Assembly (NCBI GenBank): GCA_905236315.1
Contig: CAJOPO010000097.1
Span: 1-11,578 of the forward strand
From: an uncultured Treponema sp.
Lineage (GTDB): Bacteria > Spirochaetota > Spirochaetia > Treponematales > Treponemataceae
Direction of reading: 5' to 3'
DNA length: 11,578 bases
How positions within the stretch are numbered: the stretch's first letter is position 1; every line of letters starts with the position of its first letter. Of this stretch, positions 1 to 6,138 are shown piece by piece. The notes below the pieces were generated by a model. It worked only from the letters and a program-made list of their open reading frames with translations. It made no database searches and was not told the DNA's origin. The translations under genes and the position numbers were made by a program.

Positions 1-31
1 TTGTAAGTCGCGCTATTATAGCGACTTACAA
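1..31. repeat. Perfect 11-bp inverted repeat downstream of trkH
   Basis: Arms at 1-11 and 21-31 (TTGTAAGTCGC / GCGACTTACAA) are perfect reverse complements around a 9-nt AT-rich loop. The arms could extend beyond the window's left edge only by flanking sequence that cannot be seen. There is no T-run on either side within the window, so it is not a classical intrinsic terminator. It could be a transcript 3'-end hairpin or an intergenic palindrome family. Confidence 0.6.
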
Positions 32-37
32 CTCGCA

Positions 38-80
38 GGAACCTCGAAAAACTTTCTGAAAGGGAGTTTTTCGAGGTTCC
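38..80 (-). terminator. Perfect 16-bp hairpin just after trkH (terminator-like)
   Basis: Arms at 38-53 and 65-80 (GGAACCTCGAAAAACT and its exact complement) flank an 11-nt loop. The hairpin starts 5 nt after the trkH stop codon. The T-rich stretch is inside the stem and no T-run follows, so Rho-independent termination is uncertain. A second, mutually exclusive stem is possible: AAAGGGA at 59-65 with TCCCTTT at 78-84. The likely role is ending or protecting the trkAH transcript. Confidence 0.5.
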
Positions 81-85
81 CTTTA

Positions 86-1528
86 CTATTTCTTCCAAAA
101 ACTAGGAGAAAAGAATATCAATATCGTATAAAACTCTAATCTACCTGCTAACATTGCAAAACAGTACCACCATTTTATGGGAGCAGCAAGAAAAGAACAG
201 TTATTACTAGGACCTAAATTACCAAAGCCAGGTCCTACATTGCCTATCATACTTATAGCCCCCGTAAATGAAGTTAAAATATCCAAACCAAATATGGAAG
301 CAAAGAATGTGGTAGCAAAAATCAGTAGCACATACAAAATAAAAAATGCAGTAACAGAAAAGACTACATCTTTGCGCCCTGCCCTTTGATTTATTCTTAT
401 AGAAAACATTCCATGAGGGTGCAACATTTTTAATATTTCGTTATGTAGCTGCTTTGCAACTATAACCCACCTTATTACCTTTACACCACCACCTGTAGAG
501 CCAGAGCAACCGCCTATAAAAAACAGTGCAAATATAATTATCTGACTAGCAGGTGCCCAAGTAGTATAGTCTGCTGTAGCAAAGCCCGCTGTAGACATAA
601 TAGTTTGTGTTTGGAAAGCCGCATAGCGTAAAGAAGTTAAAGGATTTCCATAGTTAGGAGTTTCAAATATTGTTATTAAAAGAACTGCTGTAAGGTTTAT
701 TCCAATATACGCTTTTAATTCAGAATCCTGCTTTAATTCATCAAAATTACGCATAAGAATGTGATAATACATAGAAAAGTTTATGGCAGCCAAGAACATA
801 AAAATTGTGCATATCCAATCTATAGCAGCAGAGTTATAAGAACTTATACTATCATTGCGGGTAGAAAATCCACCTGTACCCAATGTAGAAAAAGCATGAC
901 TTATAGCATCTATTGTATCCATTCCTGCAATTCTAAGAAGAATAGCCTCTAAAGCAGTCATTGCCCCATACATTATCCATAATGCTTTAGCAGTAGTAGT
1001 TATTTTAGGTGTTAGTTTTCCTTTTTCAGGTCCTGTAGTTTCTGCTTTTATAAGTTGAAATCCACCTACCCCCAAAAGAGGTAATAAGGCAACTGTAAGA
1101 GTAACAACTCCCATGCCTCCCAACCAATGCATTTGACATCTCCATAAATTAATGGAACGAGGTAAAGCTTCTATATTATTTACAATAGTAGCTCCTGTAG
1201 TAGTAAAACCGCTTACACTTTCAAAAAAAGCATCTGTTATGGAAGGAATTGCTCCACTAAAATACAAAGGCAACATTCCAAACAAACACATAGCAATCCA
1301 TGCTAAGGCTACAATAGAAAAGCTACCTCTTATACTTAATTTTACTTTTTTATCTTTTCCCAAAAACAAAAACACACTAGCAAGCAACCAAGAAATTATC
1401 ATGGGAATTATAAAAGAAAGTAAAACTTCATTTTCATGGCAAATAAGAGCTATTATAATTGGAATAATATAAGTAGTACCAACTATGCCTATAATGGCAC
1501 AAACTATTTTTGCAAAACTTAAAAACAT
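86..1528 (-). CDS. trkH: TrkH-family potassium uptake channel/transporter subunit
   Basis: This is the membrane pore subunit of a Trk K+ uptake system, 480 residues, close to the usual family length. All four pore-loop filter segments of the TrkH/KtrB superfamily are visible: TTTGAT (about 109-114), GTGGFS (217-222), STAGFAT (312-318) and GNVGPGFG (429-436). Each carries the key glycine and is surrounded by hydrophobic helices (for example residues 5-30, 37-57, 70-90, 328-341 and 388-412). The C-terminal AGRLEFYT segment is also typical. I chose the ATG at 1528 rather than an in-frame upstream ATG at 1564. The sequence AGAGGTGAG lies just before 1528 and overlaps the trkA stop codon, and the upstream choice would add 12 non-family residues and overlap trkA. 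Only 10 nt separate it from trkA, so the two are very probably co-transcribed and translationally linked. Confidence 0.93.
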   Translation of the reverse strand: MFLSFAKIVCAIIGIVGTTYIIPIIIALICHENEVLLSFIIPMIISWLLASVFLFLGKDKKVKLSIRGSFSIVALAWIAMCLFGMLPLYFSGAIPSITDAFFESVSGFTTTGATIVNNIEALPRSINLWRCQMHWLGGMGVVTLTVALLPLLGVGGFQLIKAETTGPEKGKLTPKITTTAKALWIMYGAMTALEAILLRIAGMDTIDAISHAFSTLGTGGFSTRNDSISSYNSAAIDWICTIFMFLAAINFSMYYHILMRNFDELKQDSELKAYIGINLTAVLLITIFETPNYGNPLTSLRYAAFQTQTIMSTAGFATADYTTWAPASQIIIFALFFIGGCSGSTGGGVKVIRWVIVAKQLHNEILKMLHPHGMFSIRINQRAGRKDVVFSVTAFFILYVLLIFATTFFASIFGLDILTSFTGAISMIGNVGPGFGNLGPSNNCSFLAAPIKWWYCFAMLAGRLEFYTILIFFSPSFWKK

Positions 1529-1538
1529 AAGCTCACCT

Positions 1539-2978
1539 CTACTTTGCACCACTAAAACGTTCAAGCACTTTTTTATCTCCAGTCTTTTCTATAAGAACTA
1601 GGTGGTCTCCAACGGTAAACGTAGTGTCTCCGATTGGTAGTTCATACTTAGAACTGCCCGGTTTTCTTATAAGTAGTAAAAGGAATTCGCCTGGTGTTGC
1701 AATTTCTTTTAATGATTGCCCCACTATAGGACTTGAAGAAGGTAAATCACACTCTACAATTTCAAATTCACCATTGCTTATTGTATGTACACCAGTAACA
1801 CTCTTTCCACGCAAATGGCTCATAATGCTATCAACCACAGTATCTTGCAAAGGTATTGTAACATCAACGCCAAGTTTTCTTGCTATATCACCAAAGGCAG
1901 AACGCGCTACTAAAGTAATTGTTTTTTCCACCCCAAGAGATTCTATATATGCTGCCATAACCATATTTAATTCATGATTGTGAGTTGCAAATATCATTAA
2001 ATCGACTTTATCAAGGCCTTCTTCCTGTATAAAACCTTCATCAGTAATATCTGCATAAAAAACATGAGCCGTAGGAAATCTTTTCATAGCGGCCTTGCAC
2101 AAAGCTTCATCACTATCTACTATTATTAAATCCTGAGCTAAACGGTTTTTCTTATTACCAAATAAGCGTGACATAAGAGAAGTTTTATTACGTTGTTCCA
2201 AACGCTCTGCCACTATAGAACCAATTCTACCCGCACCAACAAGAGCCACTTTTTTTAAGGCATCAATTTTTGTACCTGATAATTCCATCAATTTAGAAAT
2301 ATCTTCTTTTTTTGCAAGTAAGCCAATAAAATTACCGGCATGAAGAATAGATTCACCACTAGGAAGCGAAGAACCTTCATCATTTTCTACAAAGACCACT
2401 ATAAAGCGACAATCTGTAAGCTGTCTAATATTCTTTAATGCAATTCCGTCAATTCGGCTTCCTGACGCGACTTGTAAGCGTGTAAGTTCATATTCCCCTT
2501 CTCCAAAGGAAACAACATCACTAACCGCTCCATGCTCTACAGCATTTACAATGGCCTCTGCAGCCTCTACATCAGGATGAATCATATAATCAATGCCATA
2601 TAAGGGGCGATGATTACCGCTAAAAGTTTCTTTATGATGAGTTGCAGCGGCAGCCGTATTCACATAGTATGCATAGTTACGTACTCTAGCAATCTTTAAA
2701 AGACGAGGATATACAGCGTCTACAAGAGAACAGGTAATCATATTAATTTCATCATTATCTGTTACTGTTACCAGTGCATCCGCTTTTGCAATGCCTACAT
2801 CTTCAAGAGTATCAAGGCTATTCCCATCTGCTTGTATTACAGTACAGTCCAATCTATTACTAGCATGGCGCACTGTAGCGTCATCATTATCTATAAGAAC
2901 TACATTATTTTTTTCATTAATAAGGCGACGAGCTAGTTGAACGCCTGTAAAACCAGCCCCTATTATCACTATATTCAT
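1539..2978 (-). CDS. trkA: Trk potassium uptake regulator TrkA (double RCK)
   Basis: This is the cytosolic peripheral regulator of the TrkH pore; TrkA proteins bind nucleotides (NAD(H), ATP/ADP) and gate K+ flux. At 479 residues it has the full two-module architecture. The first Rossmann RCK_N starts at residue 1, with GAGFTG at 7-12 and the acidic end of beta-2 at D30. The first RCK_C lies around 150-230. The second RCK_N has GAGRIG at 248-253 and VDSD around 287-290, and the second RCK_C lies around 395-470. The ATG at 2978 fits the family's N-terminus, because the Rossmann beta strand begins at residue 2. No Shine-Dalgarno precedes it. Instead a TATAAT ends 6 nt upstream, so the mRNA is probably leaderless. 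trkH follows after 10 nt. Confidence 0.94.
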   Translation of the reverse strand: MNIVIIGAGFTGVQLARRLINEKNNVVLIDNDDATVRHASNRLDCTVIQADGNSLDTLEDVGIAKADALVTVTDNDEINMITCSLVDAVYPRLLKIARVRNYAYYVNTAAAATHHKETFSGNHRPLYGIDYMIHPDVEAAEAIVNAVEHGAVSDVVSFGEGEYELTRLQVASGSRIDGIALKNIRQLTDCRFIVVFVENDEGSSLPSGESILHAGNFIGLLAKKEDISKLMELSGTKIDALKKVALVGAGRIGSIVAERLEQRNKTSLMSRLFGNKKNRLAQDLIIVDSDEALCKAAMKRFPTAHVFYADITDEGFIQEEGLDKVDLMIFATHNHELNMVMAAYIESLGVEKTITLVARSAFGDIARKLGVDVTIPLQDTVVDSIMSHLRGKSVTGVHTISNGEFEIVECDLPSSSPIVGQSLKEIATPGEFLLLLIRKPGSSKYELPIGDTTFTVGDHLVLIEKTGDKKVLERFSGAK

Positions 2979-2984
2979 AGCGTG

Positions 2985-3014
2985 ATTATACTATGGCAGT
3001 GTGTTATCATTCAA
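2985..3014 (-). promoter_or_regulatory. Sigma-70-type promoter of trkAH, set for a leaderless transcript
   Basis: On the minus strand, TTGAAT (3014-3009) is followed by an 18-nt spacer and TATAAT (2990-2985), then CACGCT and the trkA ATG. A start 7 nt after the -10 falls on the A of the ATG at 2978. The -10 is a perfect consensus and the -35 matches 4 of 6. The arrangement is seen directly; the start site is inferred. Confidence 0.6.
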
Positions 3015-3077
3015 GTGGGGTGTCTGTTCCAACTGCCCCTAAAGAATATTGGCAAACACAAATAGAGAGGTACGATA

Positions 3078-3353
3078 ATGGATTCTAAGAAATTTAAATG
3101 CCCATGCGGTGGGCAGGAAACGCTTTCATCTAACCATCTTAATGATGTGTGTTCTGTCTGTCATTGGGAAGATGATTATGTTCAGTTTGTAAAAACAGAT
3201 TTTGCAGGTGGCGCAAATTTCTTTTTTCTCAACGAATACCGTGCTTTGTATTTGCAAGTTACAGATATAAATTATAAAACAAAAAAAATGTATAACCTTC
3301 ATCATGCAAAGGCTATACCTTCGCACCATAAAGGTATAGCCTTCGTAGTGTAA
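3078..3353 (+). CDS. Small CPCC-type cysteine-rich protein, function unknown
   Basis: The protein is 91 residues and belongs to the Cys-rich CPCC family, small presumed metal-binding proteins of unknown role. Seen here: FKCPCGGQETL at 6-16, CSVCHWEDD at 25-33, then AGGAN at 43-47 and LNEYR at 51-55, in the family's order and spacing. The usual CPCC motif here reads CPCG, so one of the conserved cysteines is missing; C8, C10, C25 and C28 remain. The start at 3078 has AGAGAGG at 3064-3070 in good position. The last 22 or so residues (from about 70) are encoded by the 22-bp tandem repeat array and do not look like a conserved tail, so the C-terminus may have been rewritten or truncated. It is the only plus-strand gene here, divergent from trkA and convergent with ilvN. 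Confidence 0.75.
   Translation: MDSKKFKCPCGGQETLSSNHLNDVCSVCHWEDDYVQFVKTDFAGGANFFFLNEYRALYLQVTDINYKTKKMYNLHHAKAIPSHHKGIAFVV
3279..3318 (-). terminator. Intrinsic terminator for the ilvD-ilvN transcript
   Basis: On the minus strand, GTATAGCCTT (3318-3309) pairs with AAGGTTATAC (3299-3290) through nine Watson-Crick pairs and one G-U pair, around a 9-nt loop. One A and then eight Ts (3288-3281), G and TTTT follow. It lies about 300 nt past the ilvN stop, and no better terminator is seen between. It is embedded in the coding 3' end of the plus-strand CPCC gene, whose opposite-strand reading gives the AAAAAAAA run. Confidence 0.7.
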
Positions 3354-3396
3354 AGGTAGTACCTTCGTGCAGTAAAGGTATAACCTTTTTTAGTGC
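3287..3396. repeat. Five 22-bp tandem repeats with dyad-symmetric cores
   Basis: Units start at 3287, 3309, 3331, 3353 and 3375, an exact 22-nt period. The core is close to AAGGTATANCCTTCGT, with a variable 6-nt remainder often ending in GTA or ATA. The first and last units are the most degenerate. Each core is nearly self-complementary (AAGG...CCTT), and units 1 and 2 form a perfect 13-bp inverted repeat (3309-3321 with 3331-3343). The array covers the last codons of the CPCC gene and supplies terminator hairpins on both strands. Confidence 0.85.
3374..3391 (+). terminator. Short hairpin and T-run ending the CPCC gene
   Basis: AAAGGT (3374-3379), loop ATA, ACCTTT (3383-3388), then further Ts to 3391. 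It lies 21 nt after the CPCC stop codon, in the last tandem unit. The stem is only 6 bp, but the neighbouring repeat units could enlarge it. It is a plausible plus-strand terminator. Confidence 0.45.
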
Positions 3397-3506
3397 TTCG
3401 GAGCGATTGTGATTGTCCTCGTGAACATTCCGATTAACTTATTTGCTGATGTTTTAGTTAGGGAGTGTGCTTGCGGTGTGGATTAACTTACTGAATGTCA
3501 AGGTAC

Positions 3507-3536
3507 AGCCTAATGCTTGCCGTCTAGCATTAGGCT
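3507..3536. repeat. Perfect 11-bp inverted repeat in the CPCC/ilvN convergent gap
   Basis: AGCCTAATGCT (3507-3517) and AGCATTAGGCT (3526-3536) flank an 8-nt loop. No T-run follows on either strand, so it is at best a weak or Rho-assisted terminator. The rest of the gap from 3397 to 3620 holds a small imperfect hairpin (about 3581-3605) and a 10-bp direct repeat GATTAACTTA (3432 and 3481). I see no gene there. Confidence 0.5.
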
Positions 3537-3620
3537 TAAAGTCTTTAGAATTCCGATAAGATTCAGATGCTTCTTCAACAATGTAATGCTAAAGGGAGCA
3601 TACATTTCGTAACATCTCCA

Positions 3621-4112
3621 TTATTTCATTACCTTGTCACCTCTATCCATAGCAGTTAAGCCTGATTTTAGTAATTCTAATATACCATAAGGTTCTAATA
3701 ATCGTATCAGTGAAGAAATTTTTTCCTCACTACCAGTTGCTTCTACTATAAGACTATTTTCTGCCACATCAACAATATGAGAACGGAATATATTACAAGT
3801 TTCTATAATTACAGCACGATTAGGACCATCTGCCTTTACTTTTATTAAAGCCATTTCCCTTTGGGTTGTAGCAGCAGAATCACAATGCTGTATAGAAATT
3901 ACTTCTACTAACTTAGAAAGTTGTTTTTCTATTTGCTCTAGAATATACTCATCTCCGCGCACAACTATGGTCATACGGCTACGTGCAGGGTCAGAAGTTT
4001 CGCAAACAGTAAGAGAATCTATATTATATCCTCTACGACTAAATAAACCAGAAACACGGCTTAAAACACCTGCGTGATTTTCTACTAAAACAGACAAAAC
4101 ATATTTTTCCAT
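3621..4112 (-). CDS. ilvN: Acetolactate synthase regulatory (small) subunit
   Basis: This is the regulatory subunit of acetohydroxyacid synthase, the first shared enzyme of valine, leucine and isoleucine synthesis; it activates the catalytic subunit and carries valine feedback. It is 163 residues, the standard size. The N-terminal ACT domain spans about 4-77 with the hallmark NHAGVLSRVSGLFSRRGYNI (12-31). The C-terminal domain begins near REMALIKVKAD (about 85-95) and includes the FRSHIVDVAENSLIVEATG region. AGGGAG lies 11-12 nt before the ATG. The gene follows the aroF-pheA fusion after an 81-nt gap and is probably in the ilvD unit. The catalytic partner ilvB, normally adjacent, is not in this window. 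The alternative symbol is ilvH. Confidence 0.93.
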   Translation of the reverse strand: MEKYVLSVLVENHAGVLSRVSGLFSRRGYNIDSLTVCETSDPARSRMTIVVRGDEYILEQIEKQLSKLVEVISIQHCDSAATTQREMALIKVKADGPNRAVIIETCNIFRSHIVDVAENSLIVEATGSEEKISSLIRLLEPYGILELLKSGLTAMDRGDKVMK

Positions 4113-4133
4113 AATAAAATTATCTCCCTAAAA

Positions 4134-4160
4134 TCAATAGTTATTGAACCTGCTCAATAA
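4134..4160. promoter_or_regulatory. Alternating TCAATA/TATTGA motif cluster upstream of ilvN
   Basis: In the 81-nt gap, TCAATA (4134-4139), TATTGA (4142-4147) and TCAATA (4154-4159) alternate in orientation. The middle copy can pair with either neighbour; the pair 4141-4147/4154-4160 forms a 7-bp stem with a 6-nt loop. This could be a protein-binding site or an RNA switch in the intercistronic mRNA. Only the repeats are seen; a function is inferred. Confidence 0.3.
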
Positions 4161-4193
4161 ATCGCTCTGACAAGTTCATTCTAAAAAAGTTTT

Positions 4194-6113
4194 TTATATA
4201 TGCCCCTCTGAATAAATGCCTAATAGTCTTACATCTTCACAAGAAGCCTTCATTTCTTCTTTTAACTTATATACATACGAATAAATATCAGCAACATTAT
4301 TCTCAATTATATTACTAAGTTCCGCGTCTGCATAAAATCTATATGTCCATGGCTGCCCCTGTATAGGACGGCTTTCTAATCGCGTAAGATTTACATTATA
4401 CTTAAAAAATATTCCCAGTGTATTATACAAAGCACCAGGAGCATTTTTAGTTTGAAAAATAAAACTTGCAATATTTGGCTTTATATTTAACTCATGGGCT
4501 GTTGCCTTTTCTGATGATTGTATAACCACAAAACGGGTAAAATTACTAGGGTCATCTTCAATATCTTCAGCAATGATTTCAAGACCATACAATTTAGCAT
4601 TTAGAGAACTTGCTATTGCAGCAGTTGATATATCATTATTACGACTAACTAATTCAGCAGCAGTTGCTGTAGAAACGCTTTCTATTTGATTCCATGCTTT
4701 ATGTTCTTCTAAAAAGCGTCTACATTGCCCCATTGCTTGAGGATGAGAATACACTGTTTTTATGGTTTCTAACGAAGCATTTTTAGGAGCCAATAATGAA
4801 TGTCTGATATTTAAAGTAACAGCACCAACTATTGTAACATCTTCAAAACGACTAAAATTATCATAATTCTGATATACAGACCCCGCTAGAGAATTTTCTA
4901 TAGGAATCATACCATAATCGGCTTTACCATCTATGACACTCTGAAAAATCTCTCCAAAAGAATCTACAGCACAAGGGGTAACATCAGCAGAGTCAAAATA
5001 ACGATTTATAGCCTGTTCAGCATAAGCCCCTCGTTTACCACTATATGCACAAACAACCTTTTGCCTCGTAGTATCAGCTCTTATATGTGCTACAGATTTT
5101 CCAAGCACAGGAGCTAAGGCCTCTATATCATGCATTATTTTATCAAATTGAGCAGGTAATATAGACTGAGAACCACCAACTAGAGCCTTATCTGGTGTAT
5201 TATGAATTTCTATCATAATTCCGTCTGCACCAGAGGCAATAGAAGCTAATGCCATTGGTGGTATTTTATCTTTTATACCAACTGCAGGGCCTGGAGCTAC
5301 TATAATAGGCAAATGCGTTAATGACCTCAAAATAGGAATAGCAGATAAGTCTAATGTATTGCGTGTAGCGTGTTCAAAAGTGCGTATACCACGTTCACAT
5401 AAAATAACTTTATCTGTTCCTGATGCCAAAAGATATTCAGCAGACATCAAAAATTCTTCTAATGTAGAAGTATAACCTCTTTTTAGGATTACAGGTTTAC
5501 CAGTAGAGCCAACTTTTTTTAGCAAATCAAAGTCTTGCATATTGCGACTGCCAATTTGATAAACATCTGTATAATCATTAAGAGTGGGAATAAGTTCAGC
5601 AGAAGGTAACTCTGTTACTATGGGTAAACCATATTTATCACCTGCTTCACGCAAATAACGCAAACCTTCAAGTCCTAAACCATGAAAACTATATGGGGAA
5701 GAACGAGGTTGAAAAGTCCCCCCCTTTAGCATAACAGCACCACTAGAAGCAACACTTGCAGCAAGGCTCATGATTTGCTCTAAACTTTCTACAGCACAAG
5801 GTCCTGCAATGGCAACTAAACGTTGTCCCCCCACCCTTATAATCTGTCCACGACTATTAGGAATCTCTACAATCGTGTCATCCCTTTTAAACTCTCTACT
5901 TGCCATTTTATAAGGCTTACTAATAGGAATGACACGACTTACTCCAGGTTGTAGTTCTACATCTTTTATATCCATTGACATTTTGCCAACGGCAGCAAGG
6001 ATGGTATCTTCATCGCCTATAACTTCATTTAGCTTAAACTGTCTTTTTGAAAGAAAATCTTTTAGATTATTTTTATCTTTATCAGAGATGTTCTTTTTTA
6101 AAACTATTACCAT
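4194..6113 (-). CDS. DAHP synthase-like / prephenate dehydratase / ACT fusion protein
   Basis: The protein is 639 residues. Residues 1-75 form the ferredoxin-like N-terminal domain found in Thermotoga-type (class I-beta) DAHP synthases. Residues 85-340 are the DAHP synthase barrel: AGPCAVES (103-110), RSSPYSFHGLG (137-147), LKRG (210-213) and CERGIRTFEHATRNTLD (239-255). Residues 352-532 are prephenate dehydratase: DYGMIPIENS (399-408), SHPQAMGQC (456-464) and the catalytic NFTRF (524-528). Residues 545-639 are an ACT domain with the phenylalanine-binding GAL (560-562) and ESRP (580-583). The dehydratase half looks complete and feedback regulated, making phenylpyruvate from prephenate. The synthase half is odd: compared with Thermotoga maritima DAHP synthase, as I recall it, the metal-binding His of DPSH is P276, the metal Asp is G313 and the KPRT lysine is Q135, while C106 and E302 remain. 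Catalysis of DAHP formation is therefore doubtful. There is no chorismate mutase domain. GGAGG sits 7 nt before the ATG, and ilvD ends 25 nt upstream. Confidence 0.9.
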   Translation of the reverse strand: MVIVLKKNISDKDKNNLKDFLSKRQFKLNEVIGDEDTILAAVGKMSMDIKDVELQPGVSRVIPISKPYKMASREFKRDDTIVEIPNSRGQIIRVGGQRLVAIAGPCAVESLEQIMSLAASVASSGAVMLKGGTFQPRSSPYSFHGLGLEGLRYLREAGDKYGLPIVTELPSAELIPTLNDYTDVYQIGSRNMQDFDLLKKVGSTGKPVILKRGYTSTLEEFLMSAEYLLASGTDKVILCERGIRTFEHATRNTLDLSAIPILRSLTHLPIIVAPGPAVGIKDKIPPMALASIASGADGIMIEIHNTPDKALVGGSQSILPAQFDKIMHDIEALAPVLGKSVAHIRADTTRQKVVCAYSGKRGAYAEQAINRYFDSADVTPCAVDSFGEIFQSVIDGKADYGMIPIENSLAGSVYQNYDNFSRFEDVTIVGAVTLNIRHSLLAPKNASLETIKTVYSHPQAMGQCRRFLEEHKAWNQIESVSTATAAELVSRNNDISTAAIASSLNAKLYGLEIIAEDIEDDPSNFTRFVVIQSSEKATAHELNIKPNIASFIFQTKNAPGALYNTLGIFFKYNVNLTRLESRPIQGQPWTYRFYADAELSNIIENNVADIYSYVYKLKEEMKASCEDVRLLGIYSEGHI

Positions 6114-6138
6114 TTACCATCCTCCTGTTATTTACATT

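Noticed and set aside
1529..1564. Longer trkH start at the ATG at 1564
   Set aside because: It overlaps the end of trkA, adds 12 residues unlike the family and lacks a ribosome site; the ATG at 1528 has AGAGGTGAG.
2995..3037. GGCAGT/ACTGCC inverted repeat between trkA and the CPCC gene as an operator
   Set aside because: It has only 6-bp arms with a 31-nt gap, which could easily be chance; no regulator is nearby.
3126..3329. Minus-strand reading frame of 67 codons opposite the CPCC gene
   Set aside because: The plus strand has family motifs and a good ribosome site; the minus frame shows no recognisable motif and covers the terminator.
3287..3396. The tandem array as a CRISPR
   Set aside because: The units are contiguous 22-mers without unique spacers of CRISPR length, and no cas genes are present.
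3432..3490. 10-bp direct repeat GATTAACTTA at 3432 and 3481 as an insertion or attachment site
   Set aside because: It is too short, the flanks do not match, and no mobile gene lies between the copies.
4183..4195. AAAAAAGTTTTTT at the end of the fusion gene as a terminator
   Set aside because: It is an A/T-only stem with almost no loop and no GC pairs, unlikely to stop polymerase; ilvN follows on the same strand.
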